Source: Ignavibacteriaceae bacterium (lineage in GTDB: Bacteria > Bacteroidota > Ignavibacteria > Ignavibacteriales > Ignavibacteriaceae). From it: a stretch of 45,665 nt of DNA. Position numbers and translations under genes: made by a program. Positions 15,874 to 25,496 of the stretch are shown one piece after another. The first letter of the stretch is position 1. Each line of letters starts with the position of its first letter. The notes below the pieces were generated by a model that was not told where the DNA came from, did not search any database, and worked only from the letters and a program-made list of their open reading frames with translations. The stretch covers positions 1-45,665 of the forward strand of contig JALNWB010000012.1 of assembly GCA_023231105.1 (NCBI GenBank). The letters run 5' to 3'.

Positions 15874-18279
15874 CTAAATGTTTTTCCAGTCAATCTTTTT
15901 AATTTGATCGCCATCGGATTGAAGTATTACTGCGCCTTCATCATCCGTTCGGAAAATTTGCGAATGAAGTTTATCCAATCGATCTAAAACAACTTGCGAT
16001 GGATGACCAAATTTATTTTGTTCACCAACACTAACTAAACTAATATTTGGTAAAACAAAATTAAGAAAATTTTCGCCGGAACTCGTCTTACTCCCATGAT
16101 GTCCTATTTTTAAAACATCTGTATCCAAGAAATTTTTCCAATGAGAAGTTAAATATTTTTCCATTTTTATATGCGCATCGCCGACAAAAAGTAATGAAGT
16201 TTTTCCATAAACAATTTTCACTATGCCGCTTCTATCATTAATCTTAAAAGTATTGATCGGTGATTTATGTGTATCGCAAAGAAAATATACTCTGGCTTTT
16301 TCATCGGTTACAACCGTATCACGGAAATACTTATATGGTATTTTTTTTATTGCAAGAAGTTGTTCAAAATAAAGATCATTTTTATCAGTTGAATCCAAAT
16401 CCGGTTTAAATATTTCGTTTATCCGGTTTTCATTTACTAAAGAAACTAAGCCGGCAAAATGGTCGGTATCCATGTGAGAAATAATTCCGTAATCTATTTT
16501 TGCAATTCCAAGATAATCAAGCAAGGGAATGATCACACGAGCGCCGTTATCATAATTGAATTGCGAGCTTCCGCCATCAATTATAACAGTTTTGCCGTTA
16601 GGAAGTTTTATAAGAAACGAATCCCCCTGACCGACATCAATCATCATTACGGAAAGTTTATCGTCCGGTAAGAGATTTTTGTTATCAAGCGAGCAAAAAA
16701 CAACGGTGTTGACAGCAATTAGAAAAATCAAAAGCAATTTTGTAAACATCCGCTTTATATAACGCAAAGTAAAAATCAAGAAGAAGAGAAAGCCATAAAA
16801 GATTATTGAATCTTGCAGAGTAAAATTTGGCACGCGGATAAAAGAGAAATCTTGTGTTGCTGATATTTTTATTAACCAATAAAGGAAAGCTATTAATCCA
16901 TCTCCAGCTGAAGCAAAAATGTTGGCAGCTTGCAGAGAAACAGTCGAGACAAATAATGTTAACAAACCGTTTGCAAGAATTATAGAAATTCCCGGGATAA
17001 CAAACAGATTTGAAATCAACGCGATAATTGAAATTTTTCCAAAATAATAATTTATAAAAGGAAGCACTCCTATCTGCGCTGCTAATGACATAAAGAACAT
17101 AACCAAAATCGCTTTGACAAATTTATTTTTCAAATTTAATTCTTTTAACCATGTTGAAAAATATGGGTAAAGTCCAATAGTTGCCATAACGGCAACAAAC
17201 GAAAGTTGAAAACCGGGATCGAAAAGTTGATTCACATCTATTAACAAAATTGCCAGCGCGGCGATAGCAATTGTGTTCCACGCATTAATTTCTCTGTTGG
17301 ATAAGGATGCCGCAAACACTACTAAAGCCATTATTGTAGCGCGCAATACGGCTGCTTGCAATCCGGTGATCAATAAAAAGAGTATGAGCGTTATTATTGT
17401 TAATGTTGTGCGAAGATAGATATTCACCCTTCCGAAGAGAATGATAAATATTACAGCAATGAATCCGACTTGCTGCCCGGAGACCGCAAGAACATGCGCC
17501 ACACCGGAATTGATAAACTCCATTTTTGTTTCATTATCGATTTCACTTTTATCTCCCAGCAGCAATCCCTTTATTAAACCGACAGCTTGCGGTTTTTGCA
17601 GCTCATCAATTCTTTCTGCAATACTTTTTCTTACTGAAAAAATCAATGAAGGAAAAGGAGAAACAGTAGAACGAAGTATCTCAACATCTTTTGGATTTTT
17701 GACTGAAAGAAATCCCGTTACTCCTTGTTTTAATAAATATGCCCGATAATCAAACTCCCCCGGATTGCGAGTATCCTTCCCTTTATTGTACACTCCTTTT
17801 ATCGATATCACATTTCCCGGATTAAGTTTTTTGTAGAGATTTAAGAATTCAATTGTATCGCCGGCTTTAACGCGACAAATGATGACATACTTCCCGGTTA
17901 CTTTTTTATTTGCAGTAATAATTGAATCCGTGACAAGTTTAAACTTGAAATCAAGTTTTCGTTTCATCTCGATATCAGTAATTCGCCCGACCATTTTAAC
18001 ATCTTTTACAAATTGCTCTGCAACCGGATAATGTACTTCATCTTTATTTTGGAAATAGAATAAAAGCATTCCGAAAAAGAAAACTGGAAATAAGGAATAA
18101 GTGAAGGAAGGAATTTCGATAATCTTCGTTTTAATAATTTTCATTACGATAAATGAAAAAGCAATTGAAAATAAAAACATAAAACCAAGGAAGTACAAAC
18201 CGATTTGAAAAACGGATTGAACAATTATCCCTAAAATAAAACCGATTGTTATACTGATTAAAGGATAATGCTTCAGCAT
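15874..18279 (-). CDS. comEC: ComEC/Rec2-family DNA uptake channel with metallo-beta-lactamase domain
   Basis: An 801-residue inner-membrane protein in three parts. Residues about 1-200 hold N-terminal helices and an OB-like DUF4131 segment (NPGEFDYRAYLLKQGVTGFL). Residues about 210-500 are the multi-helix Competence domain (INSGVAHVLAVSGQQVGFI; LRATIMALVVF; DPGFQLSF). Residues about 530-795 are a metallo-beta-lactamase-like domain (MMIDVGQGDSFLIKLPNGK, HMDTDHFAGL, KIGHHGSKTSSG). ComEC carries single-stranded DNA into the cytoplasm in natural transformation, and the C-terminal domain may degrade the other strand. All three parts are present, so it appears intact. It overlaps the upstream gene by 7 bases. 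Confidence 0.92.
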   Translation of the reverse strand: MLKHYPLISITIGFILGIIVQSVFQIGLYFLGFMFLFSIAFSFIVMKIIKTKIIEIPSFTYSLFPVFFFGMLLFYFQNKDEVHYPVAEQFVKDVKMVGRITDIEMKRKLDFKFKLVTDSIITANKKVTGKYVIICRVKAGDTIEFLNLYKKLNPGNVISIKGVYNKGKDTRNPGEFDYRAYLLKQGVTGFLSVKNPKDVEILRSTVSPFPSLIFSVRKSIAERIDELQKPQAVGLIKGLLLGDKSEIDNETKMEFINSGVAHVLAVSGQQVGFIAVIFIILFGRVNIYLRTTLTIITLILFLLITGLQAAVLRATIMALVVFAASLSNREINAWNTIAIAALAILLIDVNQLFDPGFQLSFVAVMATIGLYPYFSTWLKELNLKNKFVKAILVMFFMSLAAQIGVLPFINYYFGKISIIALISNLFVIPGISIILANGLLTLFVSTVSLQAANIFASAGDGLIAFLYWLIKISATQDFSFIRVPNFTLQDSIIFYGFLFFLIFTLRYIKRMFTKLLLIFLIAVNTVVFCSLDNKNLLPDDKLSVMMIDVGQGDSFLIKLPNGKTVIIDGGSSQFNYDNGARVIIPLLDYLGIAKIDYGIISHMDTDHFAGLVSLVNENRINEIFKPDLDSTDKNDLYFEQLLAIKKIPYKYFRDTVVTDEKARVYFLCDTHKSPINTFKINDRSGIVKIVYGKTSLLFVGDAHIKMEKYLTSHWKNFLDTDVLKIGHHGSKTSSGENFLNFVLPNISLVSVGEQNKFGHPSQVVLDRLDKLHSQIFRTDDEGAVILQSDGDQIKKIDWKNI

Positions 18280-19190
18280 AAATTTTTAATGATTGCGTTT
18301 TTGATATCGGATAAATCGGAGATGCTTTCTGATATAATTTTCGCCTTACGTCCGGCAGTTATCAACAATGAAGGATTTGTAGTATGCGTTTTCACTGATA
18401 AGTCTTCAACATTCCCGTGATCGGAGCAAAGAATGATCGAAAGTTTTTCTTCATCACATTGAGTGAAAATTGTGTAAAGAAATTCATCAAGAGTTTTGAG
18501 TGTTGATTCTGTGTCCTCATCATATCTGCCGTGTCCGAGATGATCAGTCAAAAAATACTCAAATGCCGTAAAAGAATTTTTGTAGGAAATATTAAGCAGA
18601 TTTTCCGCCGCAAGTTTCGCTGATATTATTGGAAGATTGTATCCCAGCTTTTTATTCCACCGGGCATTGGTAATTTCTGCTGTTAACGCATTACCGGCAA
18701 CGACATCGTCATAACCGTTAAGATGCATTCCATTAAGATTACAGCTTAGGGTTGTTACGCTTAACCGTTTTTTACCGGAATTTATATAATCAAAAAATAA
18801 TTGCGGATAAGCGTTCGCAAACGTCACTTTTTCTTCTTTATCAAAAAAATATTTGAAAATGTTTTCCTCTTTAATTATCGGGATGAGAGTTGAATACGGA
18901 AATGGTCCGAAGTGCTGATTAATAATTTGCGGAGCTTTTACTCCACAGAAAATGGATGTTTGCCCTGTGCCGCTTTGTGGAAGTCCTTCTATTCCCATTA
19001 AAGCATCAACCGGGGAAAGAAATATTTTTCCGTTTGTTAAAAATTGATTTTCAAGATGCGGAATTTCACCGAATATTTTTTCGAACGTTTGAAAACCATA
19101 TTTGAAAAACGGATTCCACTCATAATCTTTCTTCCCGATACCTACACCGTCCAGAAAAAGAAGAAGAATATGATGACCTGGTCTTTCCAT
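18273..19190 (-). CDS. Alkaline phosphatase-superfamily metalloenzyme
   Basis: A 305-residue member of the superfamily holding phosphopentomutase, cofactor-independent phosphoglycerate mutase and alkaline phosphatase. Metal-site pieces are LLFLDGVGIG (N-terminal Asp), TDHLGHGRYDEDT, and CSDHGNVED near the C-terminus. SGTGQTSIFCG near residue 75 sits where the Ser/Thr nucleophile lies in phosphoglycerate mutases. It is shorter than a full mutase and lacks the inserted domain, so a simple phosphatase, phosphodiesterase or nucleotide hydrolase role is possible. The substrate cannot be named. It is packed between dtd and comEC, overlapping comEC by 7 bases. Confidence 0.75.
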   Translation of the reverse strand: MERPGHHILLLFLDGVGIGKKDYEWNPFFKYGFQTFEKIFGEIPHLENQFLTNGKIFLSPVDALMGIEGLPQSGTGQTSIFCGVKAPQIINQHFGPFPYSTLIPIIKEENIFKYFFDKEEKVTFANAYPQLFFDYINSGKKRLSVTTLSCNLNGMHLNGYDDVVAGNALTAEITNARWNKKLGYNLPIISAKLAAENLLNISYKNSFTAFEYFLTDHLGHGRYDEDTESTLKTLDEFLYTIFTQCDEEKLSIILCSDHGNVEDLSVKTHTTNPSLLITAGRKAKIISESISDLSDIKNAIIKNLC

Positions 19191-19191
19191 T

Positions 19192-19650
19192 TTACTGTTT
19201 CACTTTAGATTCCACCATAATAGTAACGGGACCATCATTAAATATTTTCACTTTCATCATCGCACCGAAAATTCCGGTTTTTATTTTTGTTTCATCCATA
19301 TTATGCTTTAGTCTTTCAATAAATTTTTCGTATAATGGAATTGCTATCTCTGGTTTAGCCGCATCAGTAAAGCTCGGGCGGTTTCCCTTTTGCGCGTCTC
19401 CGTATAAAGTAAATTGAGAAACGACTAATATTTCTCCGTTTATATCTTTTACTGAAAGATTCATTTTTTCATTTTCGTCTTCAAAGATGCGCAAGTTGCA
19501 GCATTTATCTGCTACAAAATTAATGTCATCAATCGTATCGGTTGTTTTTATTCCGAGAAGAAGAACAAGCCCTTTCCCAATTTCCGCAGAGTAATTTTCA
19601 CTTTCAATAACTACAGCACCTTCACTCACCCGTTGAACCAACGCTCTCAT
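19192..19650 (-). CDS. dtd: D-aminoacyl-tRNA deacylase
   Basis: A 152-residue protein that removes D-amino acids from tRNA. It starts MRALVQRVSEGAVV and carries the family motifs SQFTLYGDAQKGNRPSF and NDGPVTIMVES. I chose the ATG at 19650 because it forms an ATGA overlap with the prmC stop and gives the usual N-terminus; an in-frame ATG at 19656 would add two residues. Length is normal. Confidence 0.94.
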   Translation of the reverse strand: MRALVQRVSEGAVVIESENYSAEIGKGLVLLLGIKTTDTIDDINFVADKCCNLRIFEDENEKMNLSVKDINGEILVVSQFTLYGDAQKGNRPSFTDAAKPEIAIPLYEKFIERLKHNMDETKIKTGIFGAMMKVKIFNDGPVTIMVESKVKQ

Positions 19651-20501
19651 TTCCATTCCCCTTTTATAACGCGGTCGATGTTGGAATAATCTTTCCTAAT
19701 TTCAATCGAAGAAAAATTATGTAACTCAAAAAGTGATTTAACTTGTGCAGATTGCCCGGCACCTAATTCAAAAAATATTTTTCCGTTTTCATTTAAATAT
19801 TTTTTTGATGATTCAATTATTTTCCGGTAGAACGTAAAGCCATCGGAAAAATCCGTTACGGCAAAGTCCGGTTCATGTGCTACAATTTCTTTTTGCAGAG
19901 ATTGAAATTCGAGTTGAGAAACATACGGCGGATTTGAAACAATGATATCTAACTTTTCATCGATAGGTAAAGATGCAATCAAAACGTCGTTTTGTAAATA
20001 AGTGATTCTTTGCGACACGTTATGTGTTTCCGCATTTTGTTTAGCTACTGCAAGCGCTTCAGGGCTTTTATCGACGGCTACTATTTTTGCATTCGGAAGA
20101 TGTTTTGCCAAGGCAACCGCAATAATGCCGCTTCCTGTTCCTATATCTAAAATATTCAATTCAGCTTCTTTATCAGTTGAATTAAGTACCGTCTCAATCA
20201 GAATTTCGGTTTCCTGGCGCGGAATTAAAACATCTTTATTAACAAAAAAGGTCAGTCCATAAAATTCAACATGTCCTAAAATATATTGCAGCGGCTCACG
20301 ATTTCCACGCCGCTTCACAAACGCCCGGTAATTATCAACCTCTTCTTCTTTAATAGGTTTATCAAACGATAGATAGAGATCCAGTCTTTTACAATTTAAT
20401 ATTTCAGCTAACAGGAGTTCAGCATTTAACCTCGCGGAGTCAATTCCCTTTTGTTCAAAGAAATTTGTAGTTAAATTTAAGAGTTCAAGGACGGTGTGCA
20501 T
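19647..20501 (-). CDS. prmC: Release factor glutamine methyltransferase PrmC
   Basis: A 284-residue protein that methylates the GGQ glutamine of peptide release factors. It has an N-terminal helical domain (about residues 1-80), the SAM motif ILDIGTGSGIIAVALAKH, and the catalytic NPPYVS near residue 188. REPLQYILG before the Rossmann fold is a family marker. It is the first gene of the minus-strand run prmC-dtd-phosphatase-comEC-purE and diverges from the GT9 cluster across 104 bases, which should hold both promoters. Confidence 0.94.
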   Translation of the reverse strand: MHTVLELLNLTTNFFEQKGIDSARLNAELLLAEILNCKRLDLYLSFDKPIKEEEVDNYRAFVKRRGNREPLQYILGHVEFYGLTFFVNKDVLIPRQETEILIETVLNSTDKEAELNILDIGTGSGIIAVALAKHLPNAKIVAVDKSPEALAVAKQNAETHNVSQRITYLQNDVLIASLPIDEKLDIIVSNPPYVSQLEFQSLQKEIVAHEPDFAVTDFSDGFTFYRKIIESSKKYLNENGKIFFELGAGQSAQVKSLFELHNFSSIEIRKDYSNIDRVIKGEWK

Positions 20502-20605
20502 ATGTAAATTTTTTATTCAATTGAATTTGAAAAATTGTAAATTGCAACAAATTTTTTTTCTGTTCACGTTCAAAATAAGAAAGTATTCCCTTTTTAAGAA
20601 GTTAA

Positions 20606-21643
20606 ATGAATATAGATAAAAGTAAAATCAAAAAAATCCTCTGCATCAAGTTGCGCGGTATTGGAGATGTCGTTCTTTCAACGGTTGTTTTTGATAATTT
20701 GCTCAAAGAATTCCCAAATGCAAAAATTGATTATTTAACCGAACCACCGAGCAAAGCTGCGTTGGAAAAACTTTCTTTTTTAAATGATATTATTCTCTAT
20801 AAAAAGAATGAGACTTTTGCCGGATTAAAAACCATTGCAAAAGTTTTTTTTAACAAATATGATTTGGTTTTAGATTTTTATTCTAATCCAAGAACGGCAG
20901 CAATAACCTATTTCAGCCGCGCAAAATACCGTGCCGGATTTCCATACCGTGGAAGAACATACGCGTATAATTTGTTTGGTCCGGAAGAACGCAATAAATA
21001 TCATGCAGCGCAGCTTCATATTGAATTTATAAAAAGCGTTGGAATAAAAACAGATTCAGCCAATCTTCATTTTGGTTTGGATGAGCATGACATTTCTTTT
21101 GCTCATGAATATTTCAAAAATAATTTTAATGGAAAAGATTTTATAGTTGTACTTAGCCCAAGCGGTGGATGGGAATCAAAAAAATGTGATGCGTCTAAAT
21201 TTGCAGAGATAGCCGATGCGGTAAATGAAAAGTATCATGCAAAATTTCTTATTCTTTGGGGACCTGAAGATTACCAAGATGCAATTGCAATTCAAAACAA
21301 TATGAAAGGACCTTTAGTCCTCGCGCCGAAGACGACTATACGCGAAGGAGCCGCTTTGATGCAAGCTGCTAAATTGGTGATAGCTAATGACAGCGGACCG
21401 ATGCACATTTCAACCGCTGTTGGAACGCCGGTTCTCAGTCTCCACGGTCCAACTAGTCCGCGTTTACAAGGTCCATTCGGTAATAAACATGAATGGATTA
21501 ATCTTAGTGAGTTAGATTGTATTGAATGTAATCTCCTTGTCTGCCCGAAAAATCATGAATGTTTTAAAAATTTACCGGTTGAACGGGTATTGTCCAAAGT
21601 GGATTCGATAATTTCTAAAAATAAGATAGTTATTGCTCCATGA
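20606..21643 (+). CDS. Glycosyltransferase family 9 (heptosyltransferase-like), first of three
   Basis: A 345-residue GT9 protein. The N-terminal motif is IKLRGIGDVVLST. The nucleotide-sugar motif is ANDSGPMHISTAVGTPVLSL followed by HGPTSPRLQGPFG. The cysteine-rich tail LDCIECNLLVCPKNHECF is typical of GT9. It probably builds an LPS core or related glycan. The gene is the first of three GT9 genes in tandem, the second starting by ATGA overlap. The three are diverged (different GD and DS motifs) and so likely add successive sugars rather than being recent duplicates. Confidence 0.88.
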   Translation: MNIDKSKIKKILCIKLRGIGDVVLSTVVFDNLLKEFPNAKIDYLTEPPSKAALEKLSFLNDIILYKKNETFAGLKTIAKVFFNKYDLVLDFYSNPRTAAITYFSRAKYRAGFPYRGRTYAYNLFGPEERNKYHAAQLHIEFIKSVGIKTDSANLHFGLDEHDISFAHEYFKNNFNGKDFIVVLSPSGGWESKKCDASKFAEIADAVNEKYHAKFLILWGPEDYQDAIAIQNNMKGPLVLAPKTTIREGAALMQAAKLVIANDSGPMHISTAVGTPVLSLHGPTSPRLQGPFGNKHEWINLSELDCIECNLLVCPKNHECFKNLPVERVLSKVDSIISKNKIVIAP

Positions 21644-22659
21644 TTATAAATTCTAGTAACACCATGATTGATTTTCAAAAGATCAGTAAAATATTGATCG
21701 TCCGTTTAGGAAAGATCGGCGATTTAGTTGTTACCTCATTTGTATTTGAAATTTTTAAAAATAAATTTCCAAAGATCGAAATTCATTTACTTACGCTTCC
21801 CTCTAATAAAGAAGTGATAAAGTATAATCCTAATTTGACTAAAGTTTTCTACTCAAAAAAAAATCTTTCTCTATATTTTAAACTCTTTTCTATTCGAAAA
21901 GAAAAATATGATATGATGCTTGATTTCAATGATAATCCGTCTTCTACAAGCGCCATGCTATTTAGATATGCAAAAGCGAGGATCAAAGCCGGTTATGATT
22001 TCACAAAGTACAATCGAGTTATCAACTTCAAAATCAAGCCGCTTCGAAAAGAAAATACACATATAATTGAGAGAATGAAAAATTTTCTGATGCAACTGGG
22101 ACTTCATGTTGAGGAAAATCTTATAAAGCCTTTTTTTTATTTAGGTTCTGATGTACTTGCAGAAGTTCGGACGGAGCTAATGCCGGCAGAAAATCAACAT
22201 CTAATTATGATCAATCTTTCTGCTGGGGCAAAAATACGTTATTGGAGTGATGAGAAATGGATTTCATTAATCAGCTTGATCCAAGCCAACAATAATAATT
22301 TTTCCATTATTCTTCTTTCTACTGAAGAGGATTTTATTCACAAAGAAAAAATCGCCACTACTCTTAAACTTAAAATATATAATCAAGGAATGTTTACATC
22401 AATTCAACACTTTGCAGCTTATATCCAATGTGCAAAACTTTTGATTACACCCGATACATCAGCAGTACATATAGCCTCCGCGTTCGGGATTCCTACGATA
22501 GCGCTTTTTCCAAATCCGGAGTGGAATTTCGTTAGCTGGCAACCATATCGTGTTGCTAACCGTGTAATTAAATCGTCAACTGAAAATGTAAATGATATTT
22601 CTGTTGAAGAAGTTTTTAGTAAATTTAAAAGTCTTATTAACGAAATAGGTTTAGCATAA
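21640..22659 (+). CDS. Glycosyltransferase family 9, second of three
   Basis: A 339-residue GT9 protein with VRLGKIGDLVVTS near residue 22 and TPDTSAVHIASAFGIPTIAL in the C-terminal half. It lacks the cysteine-rich tail of its neighbours, and the usual DSGP is DTSA, so donor handling may differ. Start ATG at 21640 overlaps the previous stop (ATGA). A second in-frame ATG eight codons later (MIDFQKISK) is nearer the conserved start and cannot be excluded. Confidence 0.83.
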   Translation: MIINSSNTMIDFQKISKILIVRLGKIGDLVVTSFVFEIFKNKFPKIEIHLLTLPSNKEVIKYNPNLTKVFYSKKNLSLYFKLFSIRKEKYDMMLDFNDNPSSTSAMLFRYAKARIKAGYDFTKYNRVINFKIKPLRKENTHIIERMKNFLMQLGLHVEENLIKPFFYLGSDVLAEVRTELMPAENQHLIMINLSAGAKIRYWSDEKWISLISLIQANNNNFSIILLSTEEDFIHKEKIATTLKLKIYNQGMFTSIQHFAAYIQCAKLLITPDTSAVHIASAFGIPTIALFPNPEWNFVSWQPYRVANRVIKSSTENVNDISVEEVFSKFKSLINEIGLA

Positions 22660-23802
22660 ATGATGAAGAAAGAGAAACTTTATCCGATTCCGTCTTGTAA
22701 AAATTTTAATGGTTATAAACCATGTTTCCCGGACTATAATTGCTGGGAACACGGATGTAAAGAAAATATTTCGATTGGACAGAAAACCCTAATTATTAAT
22801 CTTGATGCCATGGGCGATGTGTTAATGACAACCGCACAGCTTAAAAGTATAAAGAAGAAATTTCCCGAATCTTCTATCTTTTGGATTACGCTTAAACCCG
22901 CTGATCAACTTCTTTTAAACAATCCTTACGTTGATCAAGTTTTCAAATATGATTTTGAATCACTATCCATTCTTCAACAAATGGAATTCGATTACGCTTA
23001 CAACATTGATAAATCGCAGCGTTCGGCTTCACTGTTGAATTCAATTTCGGCAAAACACAAACTTGGATTTGGACTTAACCCAGACGGCAAAATTATTCCA
23101 CTCAACGACGGCGCTTTTTATAATTATCAACTTGGAATGGACGATCATTTAAAATTTAAAGTGAATCAACGCACCGGACAAGATTATCTTTCCGAAACTC
23201 TTGAACTCGATTATGAACGAAATGATTATGTTTATCAATTCTCTGATGAAGAACTTGAGTTTCAACAAAAATATAAAAATGAAGTTGGACTTGAAGAGAA
23301 CGATTTGATAGTTGGTTTTAATACCGGCTGCTCAAATCTTTTCCCGAATAAAAAAATGACCGTTGAACAACACCATCAAGTTATTGAACAATTACTGAAT
23401 CATAAAAAATATAAAATTCTTCTTTTCGGCGGACCGGAAGACACAAAACGAAACGAGCAAATTGCACAGCCGTTCGGAGATAAGATTATCAATACCCCAA
23501 CCACTATGGGACTACGGCGCGGAGTATGTTTTGAAAATCTCGCCGAGTTAATTATCACCGGCGATTCCTTTGGAATGCACATTGCGATTGCTCTAAAAAA
23601 ATATGTCATTGCATGGTTCGGACTTAGCTGCTGGACGGAAATTGATTTGTATGACCGCGGCATAAAACTTTTTCCCAAAGATTTATTTTGCTCACCTTGC
23701 TGGAAGAAATCATGTCCTTATGACTTGGAATGTGTTCAACAAATCGATTTAAAACGAATTGACAGTGAAGCGACAAACTACTTTGATTCCAAAGAAAAAT
23801 AA
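22660..23802 (+). CDS. Glycosyltransferase family 9 with cysteine-rich ends, third of three
   Basis: A 380-residue GT9-like protein. Before the fold there is an unusual cysteine-rich N-terminus, SCKNFNGYKPCFPDYNCWEH followed by GC. The GT9 core then begins LDAMGDVLMTTAQLKSIKK. The C-terminal sugar-nucleotide motif is TGDSFGMHIAIALKKYVIAW, with SFG in place of the common SGP, and the tail is again cysteine-rich (FCSPCWKKSCPYDLEC). Four N-terminal and five C-terminal cysteines could pair as disulfides or bind metal. The stop of the previous gene is directly before its ATG. Acceptor and donor are unknown. Confidence 0.82.
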   Translation: MMKKEKLYPIPSCKNFNGYKPCFPDYNCWEHGCKENISIGQKTLIINLDAMGDVLMTTAQLKSIKKKFPESSIFWITLKPADQLLLNNPYVDQVFKYDFESLSILQQMEFDYAYNIDKSQRSASLLNSISAKHKLGFGLNPDGKIIPLNDGAFYNYQLGMDDHLKFKVNQRTGQDYLSETLELDYERNDYVYQFSDEELEFQQKYKNEVGLEENDLIVGFNTGCSNLFPNKKMTVEQHHQVIEQLLNHKKYKILLFGGPEDTKRNEQIAQPFGDKIINTPTTMGLRRGVCFENLAELIITGDSFGMHIAIALKKYVIAWFGLSCWTEIDLYDRGIKLFPKDLFCSPCWKKSCPYDLECVQQIDLKRIDSEATNYFDSKEK

Positions 23803-24688
23803 TAACCTGGATTTTCTTTTTTCGTTTGCAAAAAGAATTCACCGCCCTCTTTTACTTGATGGAGCGATGGGGAGTTTTCTTCAACAAAAAGGAATTAAAT
23901 CGCATCCGCAACTCTGGATGTCAATGGCGAATCTAACACATCCTGAGGAAGTTATAAAAACGCATCAAGCATATATTAAAGCGGGCGCAGATATAATTAC
24001 CACCAATACTTTTCGCACTAATCCGGTTTCGATTAAAAAATCGACTGGAAAAATTAGTGGTTTCGATTTTGTTCAAAAAAGTGTGAGGCTTGCCAAAACG
24101 GCAATTGGGGATAAACAAATTTTAATTGCCGGTTCAAATCCCCCGGCAGAAGATTGTTATCAAGTTGAAAGAACGATTTCAAAAAAAGAAATCGAGACTA
24201 ATCATGCAGAACATATCGAATATCTCATAAATTCCGGCTGTCATTTTATTTTGAACGAAACGCAGAGCCATTTAGATGAAATTCTTTTCATCGCAAAATT
24301 CTGTAATAAAAACTCCATTCCTTTTGTGATGAGTTTATTCTTTACAGACGATCTCAAGCTATTAAGCGGAGAAAATCTCTTCGATATAATTAAATCGGTT
24401 GAAGAATTTAATCCGCTCGCAATTGGTTTGAATTGTATCTTACCAAAGACTTTTCAAAAAGTATTTCGGAAACAAAACAAAGAAAAATCATGGGGATTTT
24501 ATTTGAACTGCGGAAGCGGAGCGTTCAATAATGAAAACATTACCTGCGGTATTTCACCGATAGACTATTCACAAGAAGTAAAAAAGTATTTAAAGAAGAA
24601 TCCGGCTTTCATCGGCTCGTGCTGCGGTTCTTCGCCAAATCATACCAAAGAATTAAAAAAACTTTTAGATGAAAAAAATAGTAATTAA
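23759..24688 (+). CDS. Homocysteine S-methyltransferase family protein
   Basis: A protein of up to 309 residues with the zinc-dependent homocysteine S-methyltransferase barrel. Motifs are LLLDGAMGSFLQQKG at the start of the barrel, GADIITTNTFRTNP, and the zinc cysteines in IGLNCI and GSCCGSSPNH. The family transfers methyl groups from S-methylmethionine, SAM or betaine-like donors to homocysteine or a similar thiol. It is stand-alone, without the cobalamin domains of MetH. The start is uncertain: the TTG at 23759 overlaps the GT9 gene by 44 bases, while GTG at 23765 or a later start would shorten a non-conserved leader. The end overlaps ispE by 20 bases. Confidence 0.8.
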   Translation: MTVKRQTTLIPKKNNNLDFLFSFAKRIHRPLLLDGAMGSFLQQKGIKSHPQLWMSMANLTHPEEVIKTHQAYIKAGADIITTNTFRTNPVSIKKSTGKISGFDFVQKSVRLAKTAIGDKQILIAGSNPPAEDCYQVERTISKKEIETNHAEHIEYLINSGCHFILNETQSHLDEILFIAKFCNKNSIPFVMSLFFTDDLKLLSGENLFDIIKSVEEFNPLAIGLNCILPKTFQKVFRKQNKEKSWGFYLNCGSGAFNNENITCGISPIDYSQEVKKYLKKNPAFIGSCCGSSPNHTKELKKLLDEKNSN

Positions 24689-25496
24689 ATCTCCGGCAAA
24701 AATTAATTTTGGTTTAAATGTTGTGTCAAAGCGTGGTGACGGATTCCATAACATTGAAACAATTTTTTATCCCGTTGAACTGCACGATGTTTTAACTTTC
24801 GAAAAGGCGGAGAGATTTTCTTTCACATGTAATGATGAACTCATTCATAATGATGAAAATAATCTAGTAATAAAAGCCATCCGGTTAATAGAGCTGTTTG
24901 TGAAGAAAGAAATTAAAGTTTCAATTACTCTGGAGAAAAATATTCCGATCGGCGCCGGTTTAGGCGGTGGAAGTTCAAATGCAGCACATACACTGCTATC
25001 AATTAATGAATTATTCGCATTTAAAATAAATGAAGAAATATTAAAAGGATTTGCACTCCAACTCGGTTCAGATGTTCCATTTTTTCTTCATCCCGTTCCA
25101 TCATTTGCAACTTCGCGAGGCGAAATACTTTCTCCAATTGAATTTGAAATTACCAAACCAATTCTGTTTGTAAATCCTGGAATTCACATTTCAACTAAAT
25201 GGGCTTATCAAAATATTACTCCCAAAGAACCGGATTTTTCTCTCTCATCATTGCATTCAAATTCCTTCCAAAATATTTCTTCTCTTAACGGAAGAGTAGT
25301 AAATGATTTTGAAGAAATTGCATTTGCAACACATCCACAATTGGCTGAGATTAAAAAAACCATGTTTGATTTTAAAGCAGAGTTCGCTTTGATGAGTGGA
25401 AGCGGATCAACTATGTTTGGTATTTTCCCGGATGATGATTCAGCTCAAAGTGCATTACAATATTTTTCAAAAAACTATTTCACATATTTACAATGA
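24669..25496 (+). CDS. ispE: 4-diphosphocytidyl-2-C-methyl-D-erythritol kinase
   Basis: A 275-residue GHMP kinase of the MEP isoprenoid pathway. It starts with SPAKINFGLNVVSKRGDGFH, has the ATP loop PIGAGLGGGSSNAA near residue 95 and the C-terminal SGSGSTMFGIF. All are IspE hallmarks. It overlaps the upstream methyltransferase and the downstream amidase gene (ATGA), showing tight packing. IspE supplies isopentenyl diphosphate for quinones and undecaprenol, relevant to the glycan and electron-transfer systems here, although that link is only general. Confidence 0.94.
   Translation: MKKIVIKSPAKINFGLNVVSKRGDGFHNIETIFYPVELHDVLTFEKAERFSFTCNDELIHNDENNLVIKAIRLIELFVKKEIKVSITLEKNIPIGAGLGGGSSNAAHTLLSINELFAFKINEEILKGFALQLGSDVPFFLHPVPSFATSRGEILSPIEFEITKPILFVNPGIHISTKWAYQNITPKEPDFSLSSLHSNSFQNISSLNGRVVNDFEEIAFATHPQLAEIKKTMFDFKAEFALMSGSGSTMFGIFPDDDSAQSALQYFSKNYFTYLQ

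Noticed and set aside
18273..19190. Calling the metalloenzyme a phosphoglycerate mutase.
   Set aside because: It is much shorter than the cofactor-independent mutase and lacks the second domain, so only the superfamily is supported.
20502..20605. A riboswitch or small RNA in the prmC/GT9 divergent gap.
   Set aside because: The gap is 104 bases of AT-rich sequence with no stable long stem; it is enough only for two promoters.
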